This document shows positions 17,475 to 25,777 of a DNA stretch of 64,000 nt, in pieces. A model generated the notes under the pieces. The model did not search any database, was not told the DNA's origin, and saw only the letters and a program-made list of their open reading frames with translations. Location of the stretch: the NCBI RefSeq assembly GCF_000718165.1, contig NZ_JOEY01000033.1:1-64000 (forward strand), written 5' to 3'. The first letter of the stretch is position 1, and each line of letters opens with the position of its first letter. This DNA is from Streptomyces fulvoviolaceus (GTDB lineage: Bacteria; Actinomycetota; Actinomycetes; Streptomycetales; Streptomycetaceae). The translations under genes were made by a program, and so were the position numbers.

Positions 17475-17987
17475 ATGACAAGACGTGCAGCGGGCATGCG
17501 GAGTGACGTGCAGCGAGAAGCGGAGAGCGTGCGGCAGGGGCCGGAGATCTGGATCCGCGGGCCGGTGGCCGTACCCGAACCGGGACCGCCGCCGGAACCC
17601 CTCGGCCGACGCTACTCCTTCGTCGGCACGCACGGCGGGGCGGGCACGTCCACGCTCGCCGCCGTCTACGGCGGTCACGACTGCGGGCGCGACTGGCCCG
17701 GCCCCGGTGATCCGCGGTCGGTGCTGCTCGTCGCCCGTACGCACGCGGCCGGACTGCGGGCCGTCCAGCGCACTCTGGGGTCCTTCCAGGAGGGCGAGGC
17801 CCCGCCGGGACTCGATCTCGACGCGGTCGTGCTGGTCGCGGACGCGCCCGGACGGCTGCCGCGGCCGCTGGACCGGAGCATCAGGGAGATCGAGGCGTCC
17901 GTCGCGGTGTACCGCGTGCCGTGGGTGCCGGCATGGCGGCTGGGCGACCTGGGCGGACGCCCACCCCGGCTCCCGGGAACGGCCTAG
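17475..17987 (+). CDS. Conserved actinobacterial protein with degenerate P-loop (DUF6668-like)
   Basis: A 170-residue protein containing [22 protein letters not shown], a ParA/MinD-like Walker region in which the usual lysine is replaced (GGAGTSTL). It is followed by [17 protein letters not shown], a central [12 protein letters not shown] and [13 protein letters not shown]. It thus resembles a stripped-down deviant-Walker NTPase domain. The ATG follows a GGGGAGGGGG ribosome site. It lies divergent from the TPR protein, and the pair may work together. The DUF name is from memory and should be treated as provisional. Confidence 0.7.
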   Translation: MTRRAAGMRSDVQREAESVRQGPEIWIRGPVAVPEPGPPPEPLGRRYSFVGTHGGAGTSTLAAVYGGHDCGRDWPGPGDPRSVLLVARTHAAGLRAVQRTLGSFQEGEAPPGLDLDAVVLVADAPGRLPRPLDRSIREIEASVAVYRVPWVPAWRLGDLGGRPPRLPGTA

Positions 17988-18009
17988 CGGCGCGGCCGAG
18001 AATGACCCC

Positions 18010-19179
18010 GTGACAGCAATCACCGCGGCCGCCTACGCCTCCCTCTCCGCCGGGCAGATCGCCTCCGCCGTACGGTCGCGCTCGCTGCGCGCCGTCGACG
18101 TGATCGCCTCCGCGCTGGAGCGGATCGAGCGGGTGGACCCGGCGCTGTGCGCGTTCGCCGAGGTGTGGGGCGAGGAGGCGCTGCGGCGGGCCGGTGAGGT
18201 GGACGCGCGGGTCGCGGCGGGTGAGCGGCTGCCGCTGGCCGGGGTGCCGATCGGGGTGAAGGGGCGGCGCGGTCCGCGTACGGCGGGGCCGCTCCTCGCG
18301 GCCGGGTGTGTGCCGGTGGGGGCGACGGCCGTGCCCGGTCCCGGAACTCCCTGGCAGACGTGGGGACTTGGCGCGGGCGGCCGTACGGTCAACCCGTGGC
18401 GGGCCGACCGCACGCCGGGCGGCTCCTCGGCCGGGTCGGCGGCCGCGGTGGCGGCGGGCCTGGTGCCGCTCGCGACCGGGAGCGACGGGGCGGGGTCGGT
18501 GCGGATTCCGGCGGCCTGGTGCGGGGTGGTCGGGCTGAAGACGACCAACTCCGACCGTACGAGGCTCACGGCGCCAGGCGTGCTCGTGCGGCACGCGGCG
18601 GATGCGGAGACGTACTGGCGGGTGCTGTCGGGGGATGCGCCTCGGACCCAAGGCGGGGTCACCGTGACCGCCGTCTGGTCCCCCGACCTCGGCTTCGCCG
18701 ACCCCGACCCGGCGGTCGTCGCGATCGCGCGCACGGCGGTCGACCGGCTCGCGGAGGCAGGCGTCGTACGGCTGATACGGCCGTCCCCCGCCCTCCGCAT
18801 CGAGGACCCGGCGCCCGCCTGGCTCGCCCGCCGCTCCCCCGGCGCCGATCTCACGGCCGCCCACCGCACCCGCGCCGAGAACGACCGCCGCCTGGACGCC
18901 CTCCTCGCCCACGCGGACCTGCTGCTGACCCCGACGACGCCCAGCCCGCCGCACGGCCACGAAGGCCCCGGGGAGCGCTACTCCACCGCGCTCACCTGGG
19001 CGTTCAATCTGAGCGGGCACCCAGCCGTCAGCATTCCTGCGGGGTTCGGTCCCGACGGGTGTCCGGTCGGGCTCCAGATCGTGGCGTCGCACGGGTGGGA
19101 GGGGCTGTTGCTCGCCGTGGCGCGGGCGGCGGAGTCGGAGGCCGGGCTGCGGGCGGTCATCGCACCCCTGGACAGATGA
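18010..19179 (+). CDS. Amidase-signature family hydrolase
   Basis: A 389-residue amidase-signature protein. The catalytic Lys-cisSer-Ser triad is present: Lys in [11 protein letters not shown], the serines of [16 protein letters not shown], and the nucleophile in [18 protein letters not shown]. It is roughly 80 residues shorter than typical amidases (about 470), mainly through loss of the segment after residue ~240. GTG is the start; no clear ribosome site precedes it. It may hydrolyse a small amide; it is not GatA, because gatB/gatC are absent and it is too short. Confidence 0.87.
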   Translation: MTAITAAAYASLSAGQIASAVRSRSLRAVDVIASALERIERVDPALCAFAEVWGEEALRRAGEVDARVAAGERLPLAGVPIGVKGRRGPRTAGPLLAAGCVPVGATAVPGPGTPWQTWGLGAGGRTVNPWRADRTPGGSSAGSAAAVAAGLVPLATGSDGAGSVRIPAAWCGVVGLKTTNSDRTRLTAPGVLVRHAADAETYWRVLSGDAPRTQGGVTVTAVWSPDLGFADPDPAVVAIARTAVDRLAEAGVVRLIRPSPALRIEDPAPAWLARRSPGADLTAAHRTRAENDRRLDALLAHADLLLTPTTPSPPHGHEGPGERYSTALTWAFNLSGHPAVSIPAGFGPDGCPVGLQIVASHGWEGLLLAVARAAESEAGLRAVIAPLDR

Positions 19180-19196
19180 TTGCGCACGCATATAAT
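19169..19196 (+). promoter_or_regulatory. Strong housekeeping-type promoter (TGGACA-16-TATAAT)
   Basis: A -35 box TGGACA (19169-19174) and a perfect -10 box TATAAT (19191-19196), 16 bases apart, overlap the amidase stop. They would start transcription near 19203, about 74 bases before the FMN reductase. The -10 sits inside the imperfect palindrome GCATATAATGC. Confidence 0.65.
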
Positions 19197-19276
19197 GCAT
19201 ACGCACGAAGTTGCCGCACGCCTATTAACTGGCCGATTGCCTGGCCGGTCACTTGGCCGATCACCTGGGGGATTCC

Positions 19277-19864
19277 ATGACCCGTCGTTTCCTGTTCGTC
19301 CTGGGCAGCAGCCGCAGTGACGGCAATTCCGAGCTGCTGGCACGCCGGGCCGCCGAGCAGTTGCCGGACGACATCGAGCAGCAGTGGTTCAACCTCGCCG
19401 AGCAGCCGCTGCCCGACTTCGTGGACCTGCGCCGCGACAGCGACCATGTGCGGGCGCCCGCGGGGACCGTCCCGGGCCTGCTGCTCGACGCCACGCTCGC
19501 GGCCACGGACATCGTGATCGTCTCGCCGCTGTACTGGTACTCGGTGTCCTCCCACGTCAAGCGCTACCTCGACTACTGGTCGGGCTGGCTGCGCACGCCC
19601 GGCATCGACTTCAAGGCGACGATGGCCGGGCGCACCCTCTGGGGTGTCACCGCGCTCGCGCACGAGGAGTTCGAGGTCGCCGACCCGCTGGTCGGCACGC
19701 TCAACAACTCGGCCGCCTACATGGGGATGCACTTCGGCGGAGTCCTGCTCGGCAACGGCAGCAGGCGGGGGGACGTGCTGAACGACGCCGAGGCACTGGC
19801 CGGCGCGAAGACGTTCTTCGCGGGGGAGGCGCCGCTCGCGCGGTTCCCGTACGAGAGCGACTGA
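19277..19864 (+). CDS. NAD(P)H-dependent FMN reductase / flavodoxin-fold oxidoreductase
   Basis: A 195-residue flavodoxin-like protein of the NADPH-dependent FMN reductase family. The phosphate loop is GSSRSDGNSELLARRAA at residue ~10, and the flavin-contacting SPLYWYSVSSHVKRYLDYW is in the middle. The ATG at 19277 follows GGGGGATTCC. A TTG 24 bases earlier is in frame but lacks a ribosome site. The leader between promoter and start carries imperfect tandem copies of CTGGCCGAT. Such enzymes reduce quinones, azo dyes or flavins. Confidence 0.88.
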   Translation: MTRRFLFVLGSSRSDGNSELLARRAAEQLPDDIEQQWFNLAEQPLPDFVDLRRDSDHVRAPAGTVPGLLLDATLAATDIVIVSPLYWYSVSSHVKRYLDYWSGWLRTPGIDFKATMAGRTLWGVTALAHEEFEVADPLVGTLNNSAAYMGMHFGGVLLGNGSRRGDVLNDAEALAGAKTFFAGEAPLARFPYESD

Positions 19865-19919
19865 GCCCGGCTCGGGGTCCCGTTCAGGGTGCGGCTCGCG
19901 GTCCGGTTCAGGGTCCCGC

Positions 19920-20864
19920 TCAGGAAGAGATGTCCTTCGTCGTGAACCGTGCCCACGCCGCCGAGCCGAACACCGCGGCGTACAGGGCCTGGAGGCCGAG
20001 GTTCTTCACCAGCTCGTCCCAGTACACCGGGTCGCGCATGAGGTCGGCGAAGGACAGCCAGTAGTGGGAGAAGAAGTACGGCTGGAGCGCGTGGAGTTGG
20101 GGGATCTGGTCGAGGATCTGGATCGTGATGAGCAGGCCGACGGTCGTGGCCATCGCCGCGATGCCGCTGGTGGTCAGCGTCGACACGAACAGGCCCAGGG
20201 CCGCGACGCCCGTCAGTGACGCGGCCACGACCAGGGCGATCAGCAGGGCCCGGCCGAGGCCGTCGGCGAAGCTGATCTGGGTGCCGGAGATCGTCGTCAG
20301 GTCGCCGAGTGGGAAGAGGACGGCTCCGACCGTCAACGCCGAGACCGCTACTACGAGGGTCGCCACCAGGCAGAACGTCATCGTGGTCGCGTACTTGGTG
20401 AGGAGCAGGCGGGTGCGGCCCGCCGGGGCGACCAGGAGGTAGCGGAGGGTGCCCGCGTTGGCCTCGCCGGCGATCGCGTCGCCTGCGACCACGCCGATCG
20501 CCATCGGGAGGAAGAACGGGAGTGTCGCGGCCAGCGCGGTGAAGACGAGGAAGAGGCCGTTGTTGGTGATCTGCGAGATGAATGCGGGGCCGCCACCTCC
20601 TCCGCCGCCCGGGCCTACGCCGCCGCCGTCGCTCGTCTCGATCTTGATCGCGATGCCGATGAGGATCGGTACGGCTGCCAGTACGGCCAGCAGGGCGATC
20701 GTGCGCCAGCGGCGGAAGGTGGTGAGTAGTTCGTTGCGGAAGAGGGTGCCGTAGAAGGTTGTTCGGCGGGTGCGGGTTGTTTGTGGCTGGTCGCGCCCCG
20801 CGGCGGAGCCGCTGATCGACACAGCCCCGCGCCCCTGGGCGGCGTTGGCCTCAACCTGCGACAT
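19920..20864 (-). CDS. ABC exporter permease (ABC-2 type)
   Basis: A 314-residue membrane protein with six helices, including IALLAVLAAVPILIGIAI, LVFTALAATLPFFLPMAIGVVAGDAIAGE, a following YLLVAPAGRTRLLLTKY and LIALVVAASLTGVAALGLF. It pairs with the upstream ATPase, overlapping its 3' end by 14 bases. The glycine run GGGVGPGGGGGGGPAF forms an extracytoplasmic loop. Residues ~8-27 (AAQGRGAVSISGSAAGRDQP) are encoded by a copy of a dispersed Streptomyces repeat, so the N-terminus looks lengthened by an insertion. The exported substrate is unknown. Confidence 0.88.
   Translation of the reverse strand: MSQVEANAAQGRGAVSISGSAAGRDQPQTTRTRRTTFYGTLFRNELLTTFRRWRTIALLAVLAAVPILIGIAIKIETSDGGGVGPGGGGGGGPAFISQITNNGLFLVFTALAATLPFFLPMAIGVVAGDAIAGEANAGTLRYLLVAPAGRTRLLLTKYATTMTFCLVATLVVAVSALTVGAVLFPLGDLTTISGTQISFADGLGRALLIALVVAASLTGVAALGLFVSTLTTSGIAAMATTVGLLITIQILDQIPQLHALQPYFFSHYWLSFADLMRDPVYWDELVKNLGLQALYAAVFGSAAWARFTTKDISS
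20782..20845. repeat. Dispersed repeat inside the 5' end of the ABC permease gene
   Basis: The stretch contains GGCTGGTCGCGCCC (20785-20798), CGGCGGAGCC and CACAGCCCCGCGCCCCTGGG, the pattern of a widespread Streptomyces intergenic repeat. The 14-mer GGCTGGTCGCGCCC recurs at 46963-46976 in a true intergenic region. Here it lies in frame within coding sequence. Confidence 0.65.
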
Positions 20865-21885
20865 CGAAGCCCTCCCCTGTCAGTGCCACGAAGGCGTCCT
20901 CCAGCGAGGCTCGTTCGATGCCGAAGCCTCGGACGCGGACGCCCGCTGCCACCAACGTGGCGTTCACATCGGCCAGTTCACGGTCCGGAGGCTCCGCGGT
21001 CACCCGGTCCTCGGTGATGACCACGTCCGACGCCCCCTGCTCCTTCAGCACCCGCGCCGCATCCCCCGTGTCCGGGGTCGTCACGACCAGTCGGCCCCTC
21101 GCGCCCGCCGCCAGGTCGGCCACCGGGCCCTGGGTGAGCAGGCGGCCCTGGGCCATCACGGCCGCGTGCGTGCACACCTGCTCGATCTCGTCGAGGAGAT
21201 GGGAGGAGAGGAAGACGGTCGTGCCGTCGGAGGCCAACTCCCTGACCAGGGAACGGATTTCGCGCATGCCCTGCGGGTCGAGTCCGTTGGTCGGTTCGTC
21301 GAGGACGAGGAGCCTGCGGGGCTGGAGCAGCGCGGCCGCGAGGCCCAGGCGCTGCTTCATGCCCAGCGAGTACGCCTTCGCCTTCTTGCCCGCTGCGGCC
21401 GCCAGGCCCACCCGGTCCAGCGCCGCCGCGACGCGGGTGCGCCGGGTGCGCGGGTCAGCGGTCGGGTCGGCGGCGTCGTAGCGCAGGAGGTTGTCGCGGC
21501 CGGAGAGGAAGCCGTAGAGGGCCGGGCCCTCGATCAGCGCGCCGACCTGTGGGAGTACGGTCCGTGCGGCGCGCGGCATGGGGTGGCCCAGCACGCGCGC
21601 CGAGCCGGACGTGGGCTCGATCAACCCCATCAGCATGCGGATGGTGGTGGTCTTGCCGGAGCCGTTCGGACCGAGGAAGCCGAAGACGCTGCCCGCCGGG
21701 ACGGTCAGGTCGAGACCGTCGACGGCGAGCTGCCCGCCGCGGAAGCGCTTGGTGAGGGCGCGGGTGTGGATGACGCCGTCACCCTCGGTGGCGTTGTCAC
21801 CCTCGGTGGCGTTGTCACCCTCGGTGGCGTTGTCACCCTCGCCCTCCGGATGTGGATCCGGCTCCGTGGCGGGCGCTTGGTCCAT
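20851..21885 (-). CDS. ABC exporter ATPase
   Basis: A 344-residue ABC ATP-binding protein of the drug/antibiotic export type. Walker A is GPNGSGKTTTIRMLMG, the signature is SLGMKQRLGLAAALL and Walker B RLLVLDEPTNGLDPQGM, with the switch histidine in VFLSSHLLDEIEQ. The C-terminal ~100 residues form the usual DUF4162-like domain. The N-terminal 30 residues carry three and a half copies of the hexapeptide GDNATE encoded by an 18-bp tandem repeat. The ATG follows GAGGGAGCCG. It is transcribed with the permease, and the LolA-like gene lies 51 bases upstream. Confidence 0.92.
   Translation of the reverse strand: MDQAPATEPDPHPEGEGDNATEGDNATEGDNATEGDGVIHTRALTKRFRGGQLAVDGLDLTVPAGSVFGFLGPNGSGKTTTIRMLMGLIEPTSGSARVLGHPMPRAARTVLPQVGALIEGPALYGFLSGRDNLLRYDAADPTADPRTRRTRVAAALDRVGLAAAAGKKAKAYSLGMKQRLGLAAALLQPRRLLVLDEPTNGLDPQGMREIRSLVRELASDGTTVFLSSHLLDEIEQVCTHAAVMAQGRLLTQGPVADLAAGARGRLVVTTPDTGDAARVLKEQGASDVVITEDRVTAEPPDRELADVNATLVAAGVRVRGFGIERASLEDAFVALTGEGFDVAG
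21781..21840. repeat. 18-bp tandem repeat (3.3 copies) in the ATPase N-terminus
   Basis: ACCCTCGGTGGCGTTGTC is repeated exactly at 21781-21798, 21799-21816 and 21817-21834, with a six-base partial fourth copy. It encodes GDNATE units, so copy number could vary without a frameshift. Confidence 0.9.
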
Positions 21886-21906
21886 CGGCTCCCTCGATTC
21901 GTCGCA

Positions 21907-21938
21907 CAAGTACGCTCAAGTACGCGAGTACGGTACTT
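21907..21938. promoter_or_regulatory. Cluster of GTAC half-sites before the ABC ATPase
   Basis: CAAGTACGC occurs at 21907-21915 and 21917-21925, exactly ten bases apart. GAGTAC (21926-21931) and GTACTT (21933-21938) follow. These lie in the 51-base gap between the LolA-like gene and the ATPase. The one-turn spacing suggests a protein-binding site. Confidence 0.4.
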
Positions 21939-23145
21939 ACTTCGCCGCGTCCGCCGCCTTCACCAGCGCGTCCTTGGTGACCGCGCCGACGTAGACCTTG
22001 CCGTCGTCCGTGATCAGGGCGTTGATCAGGCGGGTCTTGAAGACCGTGCCCTCGCCGAACTTGCCGCTCACCTTGTCGCCGAGCGAGTCGATGAAGCCGC
22101 CGACGTCACCGCCGCCGGCCTCGGAGCCGGACGGGATGCCCTCGCCGCCGGTGTCGAAGGTGGCGATGGAGTCCCAGCCGTCACCGATGACGTTCAGGCC
22201 GTCGAGGCCCTTGGAGAGCTCCTCGTCGCCCTTGGTGAAGTCCTCGTCGGAGTGCTCCCTGGAGGGCGCCTCGGACGCGTCCTCCTCGGTGACCTTCGCC
22301 CCCTTCGGCGGGGTGAAGTCGAAGGTCGACGCGGCCGGCTTGGCGAAGCTGACCTGGGTGAAGCCTGCGTCGATCACCGCCGCGCCGCCGCTCGACGGGG
22401 TCAGCGTGAACTTCAGCGGCAGCCCGGTCTTCGAGTCCACGGCCACGGTGATCTGGCCGACGGTGGACCCGGAGTCCTTGGGCTTGATGACGAGCCGGTA
22501 CGCGTCCCGGCCCGCGACCTGCGCGGTCCCGTCGACGGTCACGGAGGTGGTGTCGTCGGCGGCCTTCAGGGCGTCCTCGGCGAGGTCCTTGGGCGTGGCC
22601 GGGAGCTCCTCCTTGTCGGTGCTCTTGGAGGCGGTGCCGTGGAAGACCTCGTTGGACTGGCTGTCGTAGCCCCAGACGTCCTTGCCGTCGTGGATGAGGC
22701 TGTACTCGGCCGCGTCCTCCAGCAGGGAGACCTTCTGCTTGTCCGGGCCGTCGGCCGCGACCCGCAGGGTGTGCGTGCCGGAGGCCAGCTCGGTGAGCTT
22801 GGACGACGGGTCGGCGGACGAGCCGTCACCCGAGGACCCGGCACCGGAGGTCAGACTGCTCTCCAGACCGCCGAGGTCGGGCAGTCCCAGATCGGTGCTG
22901 ATCTTCACCGTGCCGGACAGCTGCTGTACGTCCGAGGCGGCGATCTTCTCGATGAGTTTCTGTGCGCTGATCTTCGGCAGGTCGGGGTCGCCGGAGTCGG
23001 CGAGCGCCGGGACGAGCCCGATGGTCGCCGCGGCCACCCCCACCACCGCGACCGGGACGACGTACCGCGCGGCCTTGCGGCGCCCCGCGCGCAGGTCGTC
23101 GGCCTCCCCGGTGCTCGTGCTGTCGTCGGTTTCGAACGGTGCCAT
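21937..23145 (-). CDS. LolA-like outer-lipoprotein-carrier-fold protein, membrane anchored
   Basis: A 402-residue protein with a short cytoplasmic start, one helix or uncleaved signal at ~31-52 (YVVPVAVVGVAAATIGLVPALA) and a large extracytoplasmic part. The fold resembles LolA/LppX-type carriers: SLLEDAAEYSLIHDGKDVWGYDS, GRDAYRLVIKPKD and ITVAVDSKTGLPLKFTLTP. An acidic linker (EEDASEAPSREHSDEDF) and a glycine-rich segment precede a C-terminal KTRLINALITDDGKVYVGAV. The ATG follows GGAGGTAAGG. It precedes an ABC exporter, so it may deliver or receive a lipophilic cargo for it; this is inferred. Confidence 0.78.
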   Translation of the reverse strand: MAPFETDDSTSTGEADDLRAGRRKAARYVVPVAVVGVAAATIGLVPALADSGDPDLPKISAQKLIEKIAASDVQQLSGTVKISTDLGLPDLGGLESSLTSGAGSSGDGSSADPSSKLTELASGTHTLRVAADGPDKQKVSLLEDAAEYSLIHDGKDVWGYDSQSNEVFHGTASKSTDKEELPATPKDLAEDALKAADDTTSVTVDGTAQVAGRDAYRLVIKPKDSGSTVGQITVAVDSKTGLPLKFTLTPSSGGAAVIDAGFTQVSFAKPAASTFDFTPPKGAKVTEEDASEAPSREHSDEDFTKGDEELSKGLDGLNVIGDGWDSIATFDTGGEGIPSGSEAGGGDVGGFIDSLGDKVSGKFGEGTVFKTRLINALITDDGKVYVGAVTKDALVKAADAAK

Positions 23146-23325
23146 GTGTGCCTTACCTCCGTCGTCGGCGGCGGCTTTCAACTCCCGTATGTCCACCCCG
23201 TAGCCGCCATTCTCACCCGAATCGGTGAGGAGTGGTGTTTTCCGTGGTGTCCATCTGACCAAATCGGCCACGAAGAAGCGTCAACCCGCGGGCTCAACTC
23301 CGCGTACACCTGCGGTATGACACGC

Positions 23326-23340
23326 GGAGGCGGCGCCTCC
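23326..23340. terminator. Short GC hairpin GGAGGC-GGC-GCCTCC
   Basis: A perfect 6-bp stem with a 3-base loop lies 61 bases downstream of the CHRD gene (minus strand), in the 256-base gap before the LolA-like gene. It is a plausible terminator. Nothing else is evident in that gap. Confidence 0.4.
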
Positions 23341-23401
23341 CCCGACCCGTAGGGGTCGCACGGAAGACGCCGCCCTGTCCCGTCGCCGGATCAGAGTCGG
23401 A

Positions 23402-24421
23402 TCAGCTCCGCAGGAACACGTAGTCCGCCTGGTACGGCACCCCGACGATCGCGCCCGGGTCGCAGGAACCGGCCGGAGCCACCCCTCCGACGGTGTTCAG
23501 CCGCAGGATCTCCACGGTGTCGGCGAGCAGCCCGTGGTGCTTGCCGGACTGCGTGGCCCTGAGGTCCAACTCGGGGATGTTCTTGTCCCCGTTCGGGGTC
23601 TTGGAGATGAGCGCCCCGGTGACCGCGCTGCCGTCGCGGGCGATCCACTGCGGGGTACCGGAGTTGGGCTGGACGAAGGAGTGCGCGATGCCGCCGCCGA
23701 GCACGGCGCTGACGTCCCGCTGGGCGAAGGCGTACCCGCCGCCCTCGGCCGGCTTGCACTCGTAGATCTGCTTGCCCTTGATGACGGACGCCTGGAAGTT
23801 GTGGAGCGCGTCGCGGAAGTCGAAGTCGGCGACGGTGACCTTGTGGAGCTGGCCGCGGACGGCGCCGCCCGGGAACTCGGCGGTGTGCAGGTTGGCGTAG
23901 AAGGAGTTCGGGTCGCTCTTGAGCGCGTCGAGCAGTGCCGCGTCCTTGACCTTGACGGTTCCGGTGACGGTACGGCCCTTGCTGTTCTTGCCGAGCAGTT
24001 CGGTGAAGTCGACCTTGATGCCGCCGTTGGTGCCCTTGGCGCCCTGGTGGATGTGGAGGGCGGTGGGCTTGCCGGTGCCGGCCCACTTGACGGCGACGGA
24101 GACCTTGTCGCCCTTGACCTTGATGAACTCCACCGCGGCGCCGTCCTTGTCGCCGACGGCCGGACCGCCCGCCACGGGCACCTCGTTGGCGCCCCGGAGG
24201 CTGGCCGCGAGAAGGGTGCCTCCCTTGCCGCCGGCTCCGACGAGGCCGTTCTGGGTCACGATCTCCTGCCCGCTTCCGGAGTGGCCCGCGTGGTCGGCGC
24301 GAGCACCTCCGGAGGCGAAGGCGGGAATCACCGCGGCGGCGACACCACCGGCGGCGGCCACCGCGACCGCGGTGACGAGCAGGCTCTTACGGCGTGTTGA
24401 GAACGTCGCGTTCATGCCCAT
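23402..24421 (-). CDS. Secreted CHRD-domain / DUF3455 two-domain protein
   Basis: A 339-residue exported protein. The signal peptide is about residues 1-36 (SLLVTAVAVAAAGGVAAAVIPAFA). Residues ~60-190 form a CHRD domain (LRGANEVPVAGGPAVGDKDG, ALHIHQGAKGTNGG, SFYANLHTAEFPGGAVRGQL). The rest matches DUF3455: ALHNFQASVIKGKQIYECK, SAVLGGGIAHSFV, TPQWIARDGSAVTG, and the cysteine-bearing VAPAGSCDPG. The first ATG was taken, with GGGGAG eleven bases upstream; a second ATG two codons on is possible. The function of either domain is unproven; CHRD domains are thought to bind extracellular partners. Confidence 0.85.
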   Translation of the reverse strand: MGMNATFSTRRKSLLVTAVAVAAAGGVAAAVIPAFASGGARADHAGHSGSGQEIVTQNGLVGAGGKGGTLLAASLRGANEVPVAGGPAVGDKDGAAVEFIKVKGDKVSVAVKWAGTGKPTALHIHQGAKGTNGGIKVDFTELLGKNSKGRTVTGTVKVKDAALLDALKSDPNSFYANLHTAEFPGGAVRGQLHKVTVADFDFRDALHNFQASVIKGKQIYECKPAEGGGYAFAQRDVSAVLGGGIAHSFVQPNSGTPQWIARDGSAVTGALISKTPNGDKNIPELDLRATQSGKHHGLLADTVEILRLNTVGGVAPAGSCDPGAIVGVPYQADYVFLRS

Positions 24422-24559
24422 GATTCTTTTTTCTCCCCGTATTGCGGCCAACGCCCCCTGCGTCAGCTTCTGGATATGAATACGGAGGCGATCTCATTCT
24501 GGATTTAGTCCAAATGTGTGACCTGTATCACGTGCGACGGAGTCAAGCTGGGGACGGGC

Positions 24560-25570
24560 TCAGCCCGCCCGGTGGACCACCGCGTCGCACAGCTCCATCA
24601 GCGCGGCCCTCGCATCGCACTCCCGCAGCGGAGCGAGCGCCGCGCGCGCGTCCTTCGCGTACCGCACCGTGTCCGCGCGAGCCTGCTCCAGCGCGGGGTG
24701 CACACGCAGTGCGGCCAGCGCCTCCGCGTGCCGCGCGTCGTCGGTCAGGTCGGAGTCCAGGAGCTCGCACAGCGCGATGTCCTCGGCCAGGCCCAGCCGG
24801 GCCGCCCGCTCGCGCAGCCGCAGCACCGGCAGCGTCGGGATGCCCTCGCGCAGGTCCGTCCCCGGCGTCTTGCCGGACTCGTGGGAGTCGGAGGCGATGT
24901 CCAGGACGTCGTCCGCGAGCTGGAAGGCGACGCCCAACCGCTCGCCGTACTGCGTGAGCACGTCCACGACCGTCTCGTCGGCGCCCGACATCATCGCGCC
25001 GAAGCGGCACGAGACCGCGACCAGCGAGCCCGTCTTGCCGCTGAGCACGTCCAGGTAGTGCTCGACCGGATCGCGTCCGTCCTGCGGCCCCGCCGTCTCG
25101 AGGATCTGGCCGGTCACCAGCCGCTCGAACGCCTCGGCCTGCACCCGGACCGCCTCGGGCCCGAGGTCGGCCAGGGTGTGCGACGCACGCGCGAACAGGA
25201 AGTCACCCGTGAGGACCGCGACCGAGTTGCCCCAGCGGGTGTTGGCGCTCTCGACCCCGCGCCGCACCGCGGCCTCGTCCATGACGTCGTCGTGGTACAG
25301 CGTCGCGAGGTGGGTCAGCTCCACCACCACGGCCGACGGCACCACGCCCGGCGCATAGGGGTCGCCGAACTGGGCGGCCAGCATCACGAGCAACGGCCTG
25401 AACCGCTTCCCGCCGGCCCGCACCAGATGCTGGGCCGCCTCGGTGATGAAGGGGACCTCGCTCTTGGTGGCCTCGAGCAGTCCCTCCTCGACAGCCGCCA
25501 ATCCGGCCTGGACATCGGCTTCGAGAGCCTGGTCCCGCACGCTCAGCCCGAACGGCCCGACGACGGTCAC
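24560..25570 (-). CDS. Polyprenyl diphosphate synthase (menaquinone side chain)
   Basis: A 336-residue trans-isoprenyl diphosphate synthase. The first aspartate-rich motif is LYHDDVMDEAAVRRG and the second is FQLADDVLDIASDSHESGK; the substrate-binding AGGKRFRPLLVML precedes them. The GTG start follows CAGGAGACCCCTC. The lack of bulky residues just before the first motif fits a long-chain product. In Streptomyces, a C40-C45 chain for menaquinone is likely, which fits its place between two complex-I loci. Product length is inferred. Confidence 0.9.
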   Translation of the reverse strand: MTVVGPFGLSVRDQALEADVQAGLAAVEEGLLEATKSEVPFITEAAQHLVRAGGKRFRPLLVMLAAQFGDPYAPGVVPSAVVVELTHLATLYHDDVMDEAAVRRGVESANTRWGNSVAVLTGDFLFARASHTLADLGPEAVRVQAEAFERLVTGQILETAGPQDGRDPVEHYLDVLSGKTGSLVAVSCRFGAMMSGADETVVDVLTQYGERLGVAFQLADDVLDIASDSHESGKTPGTDLREGIPTLPVLRLRERAARLGLAEDIALCELLDSDLTDDARHAEALAALRVHPALEQARADTVRYAKDARAALAPLRECDARAALMELCDAVVHRAG

Positions 25571-25777
25571 GAGGGGTCTCCTGTCTGCTGGTGTCTACTG
25601 GCGATTACGCGGTATGTCGATAGGTCGCTGCCATCACTCAAGTCAGCGTATCCGGTCACCTTTGGATCACCGATAGCCCCCACCAGTCCAGGCCAGGCGG
25701 TATCGGAACACGACCGGTATGTTTTTGATCATCTGAAAAGAACGGACATCTATCGACTTAAGCGGAAGTAGTGGAGC

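Noticed and set aside
18010..19179. GatA subunit of the tRNA amidotransferase
   Set aside because: The protein is about 80-100 residues too short and gatB/gatC are absent, so a general amidase is the safer call.
20770..23352. 860-codon open frame on the plus strand
   Set aside because: It lies opposite the ABC exporter and LolA-like genes and has Arg/Gly/Val-rich shadow composition with no motif.
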